Shown piece by piece: positions 9,744 to 18,289 of a stretch of 64,000 nt of DNA. Made by a program: the position numbers and the translations under genes. The stretch lies in assembly GCF_029871245.1 (NCBI RefSeq), contig NZ_SSON01000070.1, forward strand, positions 1-64,000, read 5' to 3'. Positions within the stretch are counted from its first letter, which is position 1. Each line of letters starts with the position of its first letter. This stretch comes from Pseudomonas sp. BN102. GTDB taxonomy: Bacteria > Pseudomonadota > Gammaproteobacteria > Pseudomonadales > Pseudomonadaceae. Under the pieces are notes generated by a model. That model saw nothing but the letters and a program-made list of their open reading frames with translations. It did no database searches and was not told the origin of the DNA.

Positions 9744-10130
9744 ATGAGAAGAATTTCCCCCCGATTCGTTCCGCTGCTCGCCGGCGCATTGCTGGGCTGG
9801 TCCCTGTCTGGCCTGGCGGCCGAGCCGGCGATGGAGAAGAACGGCATGTTGGTGGATTCCAAGGGCATGACGCTCTACACCTATGACAAGGACTCCGATG
9901 GCAAGTCTGCGTGCAACGGCCAGTGCGCCGAGAACTGGCCCCCGCTGATGGCCGATGCCGGCGCCAAGGCCGAAGGCGAATGGAGTGTGGTCAAGCGCGA
10001 CGACGGCTCCATGCAATGGGCCTATGACGGCAAGCCGCTGTACACATTCGTCATGGACAAGAAGGCCGGTGACGTGACCGGCGATGGCAAGATGGGGGTC
10101 TGGCACGTCGCCAAGCCGGAAGCCTACTAG
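9744..10130 (+). CDS. Secreted COG4315-family protein (Yx(F/Y/W)xxD repeats)
   Basis: A signal peptide (residues 1-25, ending SGLAA) precedes two copies of the family motif: MTLYTYDKDSDGKSACNGQC, and LYTFVMDKKAGDVTGDG. The first includes a CNGQC cysteine pair typical of the family. Length 128 residues. Proteins of this type are predicted periplasmic or exported, often annotated lipoprotein; here no lipobox is present and the function is unknown. The start is set by GAGGAGAGG upstream. It is transcribed divergently from phoB, so control by the Pho system is possible but unproven. Confidence 0.8.
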   Translation: MRRISPRFVPLLAGALLGWSLSGLAAEPAMEKNGMLVDSKGMTLYTYDKDSDGKSACNGQCAENWPPLMADAGAKAEGEWSVVKRDDGSMQWAYDGKPLYTFVMDKKAGDVTGDGKMGVWHVAKPEAY

Positions 10131-10133
10131 CAG

Positions 10134-10222
10134 GCTGTGGATAACGGCCTGCATTGCCGATTCGGTGCTTATAGCGGCTGCCGCGCCAATGTTTTTCCAC
10201 AGGCCGGCAGCCGCAAATCGGC
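10134..10222. other. Nested stem structure between convergent genes, with DnaA-box-like words
   Basis: GCGGCTGCCG (10174-10183) pairs perfectly with CGGCAGCCGC (10205-10214). GCCGATT (10156-10162) pairs with AATCGGC (10216-10222) outside it, and CTGTGGA (10134-10140) can pair with TCCACAG (10196-10202). TGTGGATAA at 10135-10143 is a perfect DnaA-box 9-mer, and TTTTCCACA at 10193-10201 differs at one base. It may act as a bidirectional terminator for the COG4315 gene and ubiA, although a T-run is absent. Confidence 0.55.
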
Positions 10223-10240
10223 CTGCGCGCTGTGTCGCGA

Positions 10241-11131
10241 TCAGCGCAGCGCGTAATCGGCGACTATGCCCACCAGGATCGCCAGTCCCGCCCAGTGGTT
10301 ATGCAGGAAGGCCTTGAAGCAGGCCTGGGGATCGCGCGTACGGGTGCTATGGAACTCCCAGGCGAAGCAGGCGGCAGCGGCCACCAGGCCAAGGTGGAAG
10401 TACAGGCCCAGCTCGAAGCGGTTGCCCGCCAGCAGCAGGCAGAGCAGGGCCAGGCCCTGGAGGCTGATGATGATGATGCGGTCGGCATCGCCGAAGAGTA
10501 TGGCGGTGGACTTCACCCCGATCTTCAGGTCGTCCTCGCGGTCGGTCATCGCGTAGTAGGTGTCGTAGGCCACCGTCCACAGCAGGTTGGCGATGTACAG
10601 CAGCCAGGCGGCGGCCGGCAGCTCGCCGGTCTCGGCGGTGAAGGCCATCGGCATGCCCCAGGAGAAAGCCGCGCCCAGTACCACCTGCGGGTAGTAGGTG
10701 TAGCGCTTCATGAAGGGGTAGCAGGCGGCGAGCGCCAGGCCGCCGAAGGACAGCCAGATGGTGGTGGCGTTGGTGAAGAGCACCAGCACGAAGCTGATCG
10801 CTACCAGCACGGTGAAGAACACCAGCGCCTCGCGCGGGGTGACCCGACCGCTGGCCAGGGGACGGGCGTGGGTGCGGCTGACATGGCCGTCGATATTGCG
10901 GTCGGCGTAGTCGTTTATCACGCAACCGGCGGCGCGCATCAGGTTCACGCCGAGGATGAAGATCACCAGGTTGGCCAGGCTGGGGCTGCCTTCACCGGCG
11001 ATCCACAGGGCCCAGAGCGTGGGCCAGAGCAGCAGGTAGATGCCGATGGGCTTGTCCAGCCGGGTCAGCTGGATGAAGTCCATGGCGCGGGGATGCAGGC
11101 GGTTCAGCGATTGAAGTAGCGTGAGGTACAT
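10241..11131 (-). CDS. ubiA: 4-hydroxybenzoate octaprenyltransferase UbiA
   Basis: Integral membrane prenyltransferase that attaches the polyprenyl tail to 4-hydroxybenzoate in ubiquinone synthesis. The two Asp-rich Mg-diphosphate motifs are present: [20 protein letters not shown] (N73, D74, D77, D81) and [20 protein letters not shown] (D190, D197, D200, D201). About eight to nine hydrophobic helices span the 296 residues, typical of the family. It is 27 nt downstream of ubiC on the same strand, giving a ubiC-ubiA operon that makes and then prenylates 4-hydroxybenzoate. Confidence 0.97.
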   Translation of the reverse strand: MYLTLLQSLNRLHPRAMDFIQLTRLDKPIGIYLLLWPTLWALWIAGEGSPSLANLVIFILGVNLMRAAGCVINDYADRNIDGHVSRTHARPLASGRVTPREALVFFTVLVAISFVLVLFTNATTIWLSFGGLALAACYPFMKRYTYYPQVVLGAAFSWGMPMAFTAETGELPAAAWLLYIANLLWTVAYDTYYAMTDREDDLKIGVKSTAILFGDADRIIIISLQGLALLCLLLAGNRFELGLYFHLGLVAAAACFAWEFHSTRTRDPQACFKAFLHNHWAGLAILVGIVADYALR

Positions 11132-11158
11132 TGGCGGCTTTCCCGTTGAAGGCGGGGA

Positions 11159-11713
11159 TTATACGGCCTCGACGCCAGCCTCGCGCCATAGCGCAGGGAG
11201 GAAGATTTCCGCCACCAGCACCCCCAGTTCACCGCGCGAGAAGCAGGAGCGGCGCCCCCAGAGGCGCTCTTCGCGCACGTCGATCGGCAGCCAGGGTGCG
11301 GGATAGCGGGCGACTTCGATGGCGCCGCGGTCGAAGGCGCGGTCGCTGAACAGCAACTCGCCCAGGGAGCGGCTGCCGAGCTGGTGCAGGTCCAATCCCG
11401 AGCCTTCCAGCACGCTACGGGCGGCCACGCTGCGGGCGAATACCCAGACCTCGCCATAGCCGCGCAGGTACACCTCGCGAACCCAGCCCTGGCTGCCGGC
11501 GGGAATGCCGAGGGCAACGCATTCGTCGGCGCGCAGCGTCTGCCAGCCTTCCTCCAGCGGGGTGACGCTGAACGCGTTGTCCGATAGGGCGGTCAGTCGG
11601 CGGGTCAGGGAACCCTGGTCGAACAGCCAGTCGCGGACGCAGGCAGCAGGCGCGGGGTGGAGCTGGGCGGCGGTCAGCCAGCGAGGCGGATGGGCAAGGG
11701 CGGCGTGGGGCAC
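11159..11713 (-). CDS. ubiC: Chorismate pyruvate-lyase UbiC
   Basis: Converts chorismate to 4-hydroxybenzoate and pyruvate, the first committed step of ubiquinone synthesis. The 184-residue protein keeps the family active-site positions: R79 in GWVREVYL (aligned by eye to E. coli R76) and E169 in LVAEIFLP (E. coli E155). No membrane segment is seen. It precedes ubiA. In P. aeruginosa I recall the glycolate (glc) genes between ubiC and the rubredoxins; here the next gene is rubA1 only about 170 bp away. Confidence 0.93.
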   Translation of the reverse strand: MPHAALAHPPRWLTAAQLHPAPAACVRDWLFDQGSLTRRLTALSDNAFSVTPLEEGWQTLRADECVALGIPAGSQGWVREVYLRGYGEVWVFARSVAARSVLEGSGLDLHQLGSRSLGELLFSDRAFDRGAIEVARYPAPWLPIDVREERLWGRRSCFSRGELGVLVAEIFLPALWREAGVEAV

Positions 11714-11881
11714 GGGCGGGGGCTTGGGCGGTTGAAGACGGCGCAGATTAGCACGGCCGGTGTCTGTCGGCTGCCTCTTGCCCGCAGGCGGGCGAAGCAG
11801 TACAAGACGGGCCTGAGTCGACCCCTAGCGCCCACCAGAGGCAACAGGTCGAGAACGCCTGATAGTCGAGGTAAATGAGTG

Positions 11882-12049
11882 ATGAAGAAGTGGCAATGCG
11901 TGGTGTGTGGCTTGGTCTACGACGAATCCATGGGCTGGCCGGATGAGGGCATCGCCGCCGGCACCCGTTGGGAAGACGTCCCGGCAGACTGGCTGTGCCC
12001 CGATTGCGGTGTGGGCAAGCTGGATTTCGAGATGATCGAGATCAACTGA
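11882..12049 (+). CDS. rubA1: Rubredoxin RubA1
   Basis: A 55-residue iron-sulfur-free redox protein with one Fe(Cys)4 centre. The ligands are C6 and C9 in KWQCVVCG and C39 and C42 in WLCPDCG. It transfers electrons from rubredoxin reductase (rubB, downstream) to partners such as alkane hydroxylase. The ATG at 11882 has GAGGT upstream. It is 75% identical by hand count (41/55) to the second rubredoxin that follows, indicating tandem duplication. Confidence 0.95.
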   Translation: MKKWQCVVCGLVYDESMGWPDEGIAAGTRWEDVPADWLCPDCGVGKLDFEMIEIN

Positions 12050-12067
12050 TCCCGTCCCCTGTCGAAC

Positions 12068-12092
12068 GAGCCGGCCAAGAGCCGGCTTTTTC
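12068..12092 (+). terminator. Terminator between rubA1 and rubA2
   Basis: AGCCGGC pairs with GCCGGCT across a CAAGA loop, followed by five T residues. It lies 20 nt after the rubA1 stop and would limit read-through into rubA2. Confidence 0.8.
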
Positions 12093-12203
12093 GTCTTTGC
12101 GCGGGAGGGCCTATCCTCTGTCTGGACCGGCATGGCGGCGCTTGGCTGCCGCCGGCCAATTGGAGTAGGTTCAATACGGATATCCGCGCCGGCGGAGGTG
12201 GTC

Positions 12204-12371
12204 ATGCGCAAGTGGCAATGCATAGTCTGCGGCTTCATCTACGACGAAGCCGAAGGGCTGCCCGAGGAAGGCATTGCCCCCGGCACGCGCTGGGAAGACA
12301 TCCCGCCGGACTGGGTCTGTCCCGATTGCGGTGTCGGCAAGATCGATTTCGAGATGATCGAGATCGCCTGA
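12204..12371 (+). CDS. rubA2: Rubredoxin RubA2
   Basis: A second 55-residue rubredoxin with the same four cysteine ligands (C6, C9, C39, C42). The start ATG at 12204 is preceded by GGAGGT with 5-nt spacing; an in-frame upstream extension to 12132 is not needed. The C-terminal ends (VGK-DFEMIEI) of the two rubredoxins are nearly identical, and their DNA is also similar there. Having its own good ribosome-binding site after a terminator suggests separate expression from rubA1, with rubB 73 nt downstream. Confidence 0.95.
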   Translation: MRKWQCIVCGFIYDEAEGLPEEGIAPGTRWEDIPPDWVCPDCGVGKIDFEMIEIA

Positions 12372-12397
12372 TCCGTCCGCCATCCAACCCCATTCAA

Positions 12398-12425
12398 GCG
12401 ACGGCCCGTGGGCCGTCGCGTCGTT
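12398..12425 (+). terminator. Hairpin between rubA2 and rubB
   Basis: GCGACGGCC pairs perfectly with GGCCGTCGC (9 bp, 4-nt loop), followed by GTCGTTTC. The short T-run makes it a weak terminator or attenuator, only 20 nt before the rubB start. Confidence 0.55.
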
Positions 12426-12444
12426 TCACGAGCAGGAGTGAGCA

Positions 12445-13593
12445 ATGAGTGCACCCGTGGTGATAGTCGGCACCGGCCTGGCCGGTTACAACCTGGCCAA
12501 GGAGTTTCGCAAGCTGGACGGCGAGACCCCGCTGCTGCTGATCAGCGCCGACGATGGCCGCTCCTACTCCAAGCCCATGCTCTCCACCGGTTTCGGCAAG
12601 AACAAGGACGCCGACGGCCTGGCCATGGCCGAGGCCGGCGCCATGGCCGAGCAGCTCAAGGCAGAAGTCCGCACCCACACCCGCATTACCGGCATCGACC
12701 CGGGGCACAAGCGCCTGTGGATAGGCGAGGAAGCCGTGCCCTACCGCGACCTGGTGCTGGCCTGGGGCGCGGACACCATCCGCGTGCCGGTGGAAGGCGA
12801 CGCCCAGGATGCGATTTTCCCCATCAACGACCTGGAGGACTACGCGCGTTTCCGCACGGCCGCCGCCGGCAAACGCCGTGTGCTGATCCTCGGCGCCGGC
12901 CTGATCGGCTGTGAGTTCGCCAATGACCTCAGCCTGGGCGGGCTGCAGGTGGAGCTGGTGGCACCTTGCGAACAGGTGATGCCGGGCCTGCTACACCCTG
13001 CTGCCGCGGCGGCAGTGCAGGCCGGGCTGGAAGGCCTGGGCGCGCGTTTCCATCTCGGGCCGGTGCTGGCGCGCCTGGATCGTGGCGACACGGGGCTTGA
13101 GGCTCAACTGTCCGACGGCACGCGCATCAGCTGCGACCTGGTGGTCTCCGCCGTGGGCCTGCGCCCGCGCACCGAACTGGCTGCCGCCGCGGGCCTGGAA
13201 GTGAACCGCGGGGTGGTGGTGGACCGCCAGCTGCAGAGCTCCCATGCCAACATCTACGCCCTGGGCGACTGCGCCGAGGTGGCCGGCCTCAACCTGCTCT
13301 ACGTAATGCCGCTGATGGCCTGTGCCCGCGCCCTGGCGCAGACCTTGGCGGGTACGCCGACGGCGGTGAACTACGGCGCGATGCCGGTGACGGTGAAGAC
13401 GCCCGCCTGCCCGCTGGTAGTGTCGCCGCCGCCCCGTGGCCTGGAGGGCGACTGGACGGTGGAAGGCGCGGGCAGCGACATCAAGGTGCTCTGCCGCGAC
13501 GCAGCCGGGCGTCTGCTCGGCTATGCCCTGACCGGCGCCGCAGTGCAGGAGAAACTGGCTCTGAACCGTGAGCTGCCGCCGCTTTTGGCATAA
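12445..13593 (+). CDS. rubB: Rubredoxin-NAD(+) reductase
   Basis: FAD-dependent pyridine-nucleotide disulfide-type oxidoreductase passing electrons from NADH to rubredoxin. The N-terminal FAD-binding motif [14 protein letters not shown] (residues 5-18), the NAD-binding motif [16 protein letters not shown] (about 143-158) and the second FAD motif [11 protein letters not shown] (about 271-281) are all present. Length 382 matches the family. Location immediately after two rubredoxin genes identifies the partner proteins. Start ATG at 12445 follows GAGCAGGAGTGAGCA. Confidence 0.94.
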   Translation: MSAPVVIVGTGLAGYNLAKEFRKLDGETPLLLISADDGRSYSKPMLSTGFGKNKDADGLAMAEAGAMAEQLKAEVRTHTRITGIDPGHKRLWIGEEAVPYRDLVLAWGADTIRVPVEGDAQDAIFPINDLEDYARFRTAAAGKRRVLILGAGLIGCEFANDLSLGGLQVELVAPCEQVMPGLLHPAAAAAVQAGLEGLGARFHLGPVLARLDRGDTGLEAQLSDGTRISCDLVVSAVGLRPRTELAAAAGLEVNRGVVVDRQLQSSHANIYALGDCAEVAGLNLLYVMPLMACARALAQTLAGTPTAVNYGAMPVTVKTPACPLVVSPPPRGLEGDWTVEGAGSDIKVLCRDAAGRLLGYALTGAAVQEKLALNRELPPLLA

Positions 13594-13725
13594 ATGTCGG
13601 CCCTTCTGTCGGATTAGGCCTTCGCTTCATTCGGAAATCCCTTCCGGCACACTGGCGAAGTGCCAAATGGCGTGCCATCCTCCCCCTGGTCTGCCGCAGC
13701 GCAGAGCCGTTGCGGCGCCTTGGGC

Positions 13726-13744
13726 GCTGTTCTGGAAGAACAGC
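13726..13744. promoter_or_regulatory. 19-bp palindrome upstream of the HU gene
   Basis: GCTGTTCT-GGA-AGAACAGC is a perfect 8-bp inverted repeat with a 3-nt centre, 38 nt upstream of the HU start codon. It may be a regulator operator or, if transcribed, a leader hairpin. Confidence 0.45.
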
Positions 13745-13755
13745 ACGGACACAAA

Positions 13756-13763
13756 AACAACAA
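13756..13763 (+). promoter_or_regulatory. AAYAAYAA (CA) motif in the HU gene leader
   Basis: AACAACAA within ACAAAAACAACAAACC lies about 18-25 nt upstream of the HU start codon and just before its AGAGG ribosome-binding site. This is the A-rich motif to which Hfq with Crc binds to block translation in pseudomonads. Confidence 0.5.
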
Positions 13764-13781
13764 ACCGTCAAAGAGGCATCT

Positions 13782-14054
13782 ATGCGTAAACCGGAACTCG
13801 CCGCCGCCATTGCCGAGAAGGCCGATCTCACCAAGGATCAGGCCAATCGCGTACTCAATGCGGTGCTCGAAGAAATCACCAACGCGCTGAATCGCAAGGA
13901 CAGCGTGACGCTGGTGGGCTTCGGCACCTTCCTGCAACGTCACCGCGGTGCCCGCACTGGGAAGAACCCGCAGACCGGTCAGCCGGTGAAGATCAAGGCC
14001 AGCAACACCGTCGCGTTCAAACCGGGCAAGTCGCTGAAAGAAGCTGTGAACTGA
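13782..14054 (+). CDS. HU-family DNA-binding protein
   Basis: Small histone-like DNA-bending protein of 90 residues. It shows the DNABII signature with the beta-arm RTGKNPQTGQPVKI (about 58-71) and the GFGTF core. The start at 13782 (MRKPELAAAIAEKA) has AGAGG with 6-nt spacing; upstream in-frame codons back to 13710 are not conserved-looking. It is neither the classic hupA nor hupB context; I recall an HU-like gene after rubB in P. aeruginosa (PA5348). The leader holds a palindrome and a CA motif. Confidence 0.93.
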   Translation: MRKPELAAAIAEKADLTKDQANRVLNAVLEEITNALNRKDSVTLVGFGTFLQRHRGARTGKNPQTGQPVKIKASNTVAFKPGKSLKEAVN

Positions 14055-14061
14055 GCTTCTT

Positions 14062-14090
14062 CTGCCCGGAACCGGGGAGGTTCCGGGCAG
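14062..14090 (+). terminator. 12-bp hairpin after the HU gene
   Basis: CTGCCCGGAACC pairs perfectly with GGTTCCGGGCAG around a GGGGA loop, starting 7 nt after the stop codon. It is followed by TTCACCC rather than a T-run, so it may terminate weakly or protect the mRNA 3' end. Confidence 0.65.
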
Positions 14091-14190
14091 TTCACCCACT
14101 ATCACCTCGCCCCGCCTTTTGGCTGGCTGTAGTCCTGCCGGCAAATCGCTACAATGCGCCGTTTTCTCAACTTTTCGAGATCGTGCGCGC

Positions 14191-14583
14191 ATGAAATTCC
14201 GCTTTCTTCTCTGGATGCTGGGCCGCCTGATGACCAAGGCCAGCCGTGACAATGCCGAGTTCCAGCAGCAGCTGGTCGGCAAGGACCTGGTGTTCCAACT
14301 GCACACCCTGGACGGCAAGATCGCCCGTCACTTCATCGTCAAGGACCAGCGAGTGATCAGCAAACGCGGCACCGCCAACCAGCCGGCCTTCGCCATCGGC
14401 TTCAAGGACGGCGCCTACGGTTTCGCCACCATGAGCGCGAAGAACAAGCAGCTGGCCTTCATGCAGGGCATCCAGAACAAGGACATCCAGATCCAGGGCA
14501 ACCCCGGGCTGGTGATCTGGTTCCAGGGCCTGACCAAGCACCTGGTACCGAAAAAGAAGGCGGTGGAGAAGAAGGCGGCCTGA
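14191..14583 (+). CDS. SCP2 sterol-binding-domain-like protein
   Basis: A 130-residue protein whose central part (DLVFQLHTLDGKIARHFIVK ... AFAIGFKDGAYGFATM ... IQIQGNPGLVIWFQGLTKHL) resembles the SCP2 lipid-carrier fold. The C-terminus is Lys-rich (PKKKAVEKKAA). The ligand and role are unknown; family members include the ubiquinone biosynthesis accessory factor UbiJ and helicase-associated helpers. The start MKFRFLLWMLG at 14191 is chosen over an in-frame extension to 14119. It stands alone between the HU gene and a convergent HDOD gene. Confidence 0.75.
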   Translation: MKFRFLLWMLGRLMTKASRDNAEFQQQLVGKDLVFQLHTLDGKIARHFIVKDQRVISKRGTANQPAFAIGFKDGAYGFATMSAKNKQLAFMQGIQNKDIQIQGNPGLVIWFQGLTKHLVPKKKAVEKKAA

Positions 14584-14619
14584 GTTTCCACGGGCTGGTG
14601 GAATGACCTTCCTGCAGGA

Positions 14620-14671
14620 GCGAATTCATTCGCGATGCAGTCCAGTGGGCCATTCCCTGCGGGAAATGGCC
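14620..14671. repeat. REP core and hairpin downstream of the SCP2-like gene
   Basis: GCGAATTCATTCGC (14620-14633) is a REP-like core palindrome, also present as variants at 5931 and 53119. It is followed by GGCCATTCCC...GGGAAATGGCC (14648-14671), a further imperfect hairpin. Confidence 0.6.
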
Positions 14672-14676
14672 AAAAG

Positions 14677-14705
14677 AAAAGGGGCGCCAGTGGCGCCCCT
14701 TTTTC
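14677..14705. terminator. Bidirectional terminator
   Basis: GGGGCGCC and GGCGCCCC pair around AGT, flanked by AAAA on the left and TTTTT on the right, so it works for both the SCP2-like gene (plus) and the HDOD gene (minus), which converge here. Confidence 0.85.
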
Positions 14706-14716
14706 ATGCCTGTCGA

Positions 14717-16123
14717 TCAGTGCGAGGCGTTGAACTGCAACGCCAATTCGCGAAGTGCCGCTTCGGCCTGCAGCACCTTGTTCACCGCGTCCTCGGCCTT
14801 TTCGCGAGTCAGGCCCAGGGCGTCGAACAGATCGTCGGGAATCGCCACTTCCGGGCCCGAGCCGATGCCGCGGTTGCGCAGCAGGCTGACCGCCAGGCAC
14901 ACCAGGTTGGGATAGGCGGCATTGTCGCTTTGGTAGTCCGGATCGTGCTGGAAGCGCAGGGCGGTGGACAGCTCTTCCGGCATGTCCCAGAAGCGCATCA
15001 GCCAGCTTCCGATCTGCTCGCGGGTGATGCCCAGCAGATGCTGTTCGATGTAACCGTGGGATAGGTGCGGGTTCACTTCCAGATGGCGGCAGATCAGCGA
15101 GAAATGCGGCGGAAAGACGTGTGCCAGCACCAAGTAACCGAAGTTGTGTAGCAGGCCGGCCAGGTAGGTCAGGCCGGCCTCGGGGCGTTGCGCGCGCGGC
15201 ATGGCGCGGGTCAGTCCCTCGATCACCGCGGCGGTGTAGATCGCTTGTTGCCAGTAGGGCGTGGCGTGTTGCGGCTGGTCCTTGGGCAAGCTCAGGGATT
15301 TGCCCAGGGCCAGACCCAGGGCGAGGTTGATCACCAGGTCGAAGCCGAGCACGCGGACAATGGCGTCTTCCACCGAGCGGATCTTGCCGGGCGCCGCGTA
15401 GTAAGGCGAGGCGGCCCAGCTGACCACCTGGGCGGCCAGGGCGGGGTCGGTTTCGACGACGCCTGTGATGTCTTCCACCGTGGCGTTGGGGTCGACCCGC
15501 AGCTTGATGATGCGTTGCGCCGATTCCGCCAGCGGCGGGATCTCGATGGTCTCTTCCAGGCGCTGCTGGATGCGCCGGGCGGTGAAGGCCTGCACGGCCT
15601 GGGTGATCTCGGCGCGGTCGTCGCCGGGGCGGTCGAGGTTGGGGCGGATGGCCGATAGCGGCTCGCCGAAGCGGGCGGCGCTGGCCTTGCCCAGCAGGCT
15701 GCGATAGTCGTCGCTGGCCAGTTCCAGCAGTACGCCGGGATGGCCGGACTCCACCAGCAGGTGCGGCTCCTGCAGCAGGCGTTCGTCATACAGGCAGGGC
15801 GAGCTGGTCAGCGGCGGCAGGCCGGGCAGGGCGCCCAGCTGGTGTTTGCCGAGCATGCGCTCCAGGCGCTCCGGCTTGACCGCCACCAGTTTGCGGCCGG
15901 TGAGTTCGGCGAGGCGATTGAGGTCGAGCAGTTGGCTGCGCGGGTAGAGCACCAGCAGGGCGCCGACGGCGTCCTCCAGGAGCACCGCCTGGACCCGCTG
16001 TGCGGCCGGCAGGCTGGGGTGATCCAGGCGGACCTGGAAGGCCAGGCCGAGCTTCTCCAGCAGCTGCACTATCACTTCAGGCGGTTGTGGCGAGGAATCC
16101 GGGGCGAGGGCGACATCGGTCAT
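14717..16123 (-). CDS. YbaK-like plus HDOD domain signalling protein
   Basis: A 468-residue protein. Residues about 15-150 resemble the YbaK/ProX aminoacyl-tRNA deacylase fold. Residues about 190-400 form an HDOD domain, a degenerate HD hydrolase fold used as a regulatory module in two-component and c-di-GMP networks (EIPPLAESAQRIIKLRVDPN, and LAGLLHNFGYLVLAHVFPPH). I recall this architecture in PA5346 and its orthologues. Whether the deacylase-like half is catalytic cannot be judged here. It precedes no obvious operon partner and ends at a shared terminator. Confidence 0.8.
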   Translation of the reverse strand: MTDVALAPDSSPQPPEVIVQLLEKLGLAFQVRLDHPSLPAAQRVQAVLLEDAVGALLVLYPRSQLLDLNRLAELTGRKLVAVKPERLERMLGKHQLGALPGLPPLTSSPCLYDERLLQEPHLLVESGHPGVLLELASDDYRSLLGKASAARFGEPLSAIRPNLDRPGDDRAEITQAVQAFTARRIQQRLEETIEIPPLAESAQRIIKLRVDPNATVEDITGVVETDPALAAQVVSWAASPYYAAPGKIRSVEDAIVRVLGFDLVINLALGLALGKSLSLPKDQPQHATPYWQQAIYTAAVIEGLTRAMPRAQRPEAGLTYLAGLLHNFGYLVLAHVFPPHFSLICRHLEVNPHLSHGYIEQHLLGITREQIGSWLMRFWDMPEELSTALRFQHDPDYQSDNAAYPNLVCLAVSLLRNRGIGSGPEVAIPDDLFDALGLTREKAEDAVNKVLQAEAALRELALQFNASH

Positions 16124-16213
16124 GGCAGCATCCAGCTTTGTATTTTTCTGCCCGGAGTATAACGAGCAGGTCGAAGGGGGTTGGCGCGAGGCGACGGTTG
16201 AGCGTGAAACCCA

Positions 16214-18289
16214 TCACACTTGGCCGTACTGCTGGCCGTGGCGCAACCAGCGCTCCAGCAACGGGCTGACGTGCTGCGGCCAGTGCGCCAGCAGGGCCTG
16301 GGCGGCATCGCGCACCGCCGGCAGCAGGGAGGCATCGCGCATCAGGTCTGCCACCTTGAATTGCAGGAGGCCGGTCTGGCGGGTGCCGAGCATTTCGCCG
16401 GGGCCGCGCAATTCCAGGTCCTTCTCGGCGATGACGAAGCCGTCGCAGGTCTCGCGCATGATGGCCAGGCGCTCCCGGCCCAGTTGGGAGAGCGGCGCGT
16501 GGTAGAGCAGCACGCAGTGGCTGGCCGCGCTGCCCCGGCCAACGCGGCCGCGCAGCTGGTGCAGCTGCGCCAGGCCGAGGCGCTCGGGGTTTTCGATGAT
16601 CATCAGGCTGGAGTTGGGTACGTCGACGCCCACCTCGATCACGGTGGTGGCCACCAGCAGTTGCAGCGCGCCCTGCTTGAACTCGGCCATCACCGCAGCC
16701 TTTTCGGCGGGCTTCATGCGTCCGTGGATCAGGCCGACGCGCAGCTCGCCCAGGGCCGAGGAGAGCTCCTCGAAGGTGGTTTCCGCCGCCTGGCAGGTCA
16801 GCTCCTCGGATTCTTCGATCAGGGTGCAGACCCAGTAGGCCTGGCGCCCTTCATGGCAAGCCGCGCGTACCCGTTCGATCACCTCGATGCGGCGGCTGTC
16901 GGCCACTAGGACGGTGTTCACCGGGGTCCGGCCGGGGGGGAGTTCGTCGAGGATGGAAGTGTCCAGGTCGGCGTAGGCACTCATGGCCAGGGTCCGCGGG
17001 ATGGGCGTGGCGGTCATGATCAGCTGGTGCGGGCAGAGCCGACCGTCCACGCCCTTCTGGCGCAGGGCCAGGCGCTGCTGGACGCCGAAGCGGTGCTGTT
17101 CGTCGATGATCACCAGGGCCAGGCGCTTGAATTGCACCTCGTCCTGGAACAGCGCATGGGTGCCGACGACCATGGGCACGCCGCCGGCGATCTGCTCCAG
17201 GGCGGCGGCCCGCGCCTTGCCCTTGAGCTTGCCGGCGAGCCAGGCGACTTCGATGCCGAGCGGCTGCAGCCACTTGCTGAAATTGACGAAGTGCTGCTCG
17301 GCGAGGATTTCCGTGGGCGCCATCAGCGCCACCTGGTAGCCGGCCTCCAGGGCCTGCAGAGCGGCCAGGGCGGCGACCACCGTCTTGCCGGCGCCGACGT
17401 CGCCCTGCACCAGGCGCAGCATGGGTTCGGGCTGGGCCAGGTCGTAGGCGATCTCGGCGCCGACCCGCTGCTGGGCGCCGGTGGGCGTGAACCCGAGATT
17501 GGCCAGGTATTTTGCGGGCAGCTTGCGCGCTGGTGGCAGTTGCGGCGCCTGCTGGGCACGCACCTGCTCGCGCAGGCGCTGCAGCGACAGCTGGTGGGTC
17601 AGCAGTTCTTCGAAGGCCAGGCGCTGCTGCGCCCAATGCTGGCCTTCGGCGAGTTCTTCCAGGTCGGCATCCGGCGGCGGCCGGTGCAAGTAGCGGATGG
17701 CCTGGTCGAGCGAGCCGAGGTGGTAGTCACGGGCCAGCTCCCTGGGCAGCCAGTCCGGCAGGCTGTGGGGGCCGAGGCGCGCCAGGGCGAGCTGGCTGAG
17801 CGAGCGCAGGCGCTGCTGGGTGAGGCCTTCCGTGGTGGGATAGATGGGCGTCAGGGTCTGCTCCACCGGGGGTGCTTCCTCGCCGCTCAGGGCGCGGTAT
17901 TCCGGGTGGTAGATCTCCAGGCCGGTGGCGCCGGGACGGACTTCGCCGTAGCAGCGCAGTTGGGTGCCACGCTTGAGGCCGTCCTTTTGCGCCTGGCTGA
18001 AGTGGAAGAAGCGCAGGCTGAGGGTGCCGCTGCCGTCCTGCAGGCGCACCAGCAGGCTGCGCCGGCGGCCCATGACCACGTCGGCGCCGGCCACTATGCC
18101 TTCGACCACCGCATCCTGCCCCGGGCGCAATTCGCCGATGGGGGTGATGCGGGTGCGGTCCTGATAGCGCGTGGGCAGGTGGAAGAGGATGTCCTGCAGG
18201 TTTTCCAGGCCGACCTTGGCGAGTTTTTCCGCCAGCGCCGCGCCCACGCCCTTGAGCGTGGTGACCGGTACTTGGGCCAGCTCGGTCAT
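16214..18289 (-). CDS. recG: ATP-dependent DNA helicase RecG
   Basis: Remodels stalled replication forks and Holliday junctions. The N-terminal wedge/OB domain is followed by superfamily 2 helicase motifs: Walker A GDVGAGKT (residues 296-303), DEQH box (396-399, IIDEQHRFGVQQR) and motif VI LHQLRGRVGRG. Length 691 is standard. Its ATG start overlaps the stop codon of oxyR by 4 nt (ATGA), so the two genes are translationally coupled; an oxyR-recG operon is known in Pseudomonas and links oxidative stress to DNA repair. Confidence 0.97.
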   Translation of the reverse strand: MTELAQVPVTTLKGVGAALAEKLAKVGLENLQDILFHLPTRYQDRTRITPIGELRPGQDAVVEGIVAGADVVMGRRRSLLVRLQDGSGTLSLRFFHFSQAQKDGLKRGTQLRCYGEVRPGATGLEIYHPEYRALSGEEAPPVEQTLTPIYPTTEGLTQQRLRSLSQLALARLGPHSLPDWLPRELARDYHLGSLDQAIRYLHRPPPDADLEELAEGQHWAQQRLAFEELLTHQLSLQRLREQVRAQQAPQLPPARKLPAKYLANLGFTPTGAQQRVGAEIAYDLAQPEPMLRLVQGDVGAGKTVVAALAALQALEAGYQVALMAPTEILAEQHFVNFSKWLQPLGIEVAWLAGKLKGKARAAALEQIAGGVPMVVGTHALFQDEVQFKRLALVIIDEQHRFGVQQRLALRQKGVDGRLCPHQLIMTATPIPRTLAMSAYADLDTSILDELPPGRTPVNTVLVADSRRIEVIERVRAACHEGRQAYWVCTLIEESEELTCQAAETTFEELSSALGELRVGLIHGRMKPAEKAAVMAEFKQGALQLLVATTVIEVGVDVPNSSLMIIENPERLGLAQLHQLRGRVGRGSAASHCVLLYHAPLSQLGRERLAIMRETCDGFVIAEKDLELRGPGEMLGTRQTGLLQFKVADLMRDASLLPAVRDAAQALLAHWPQHVSPLLERWLRHGQQYGQV

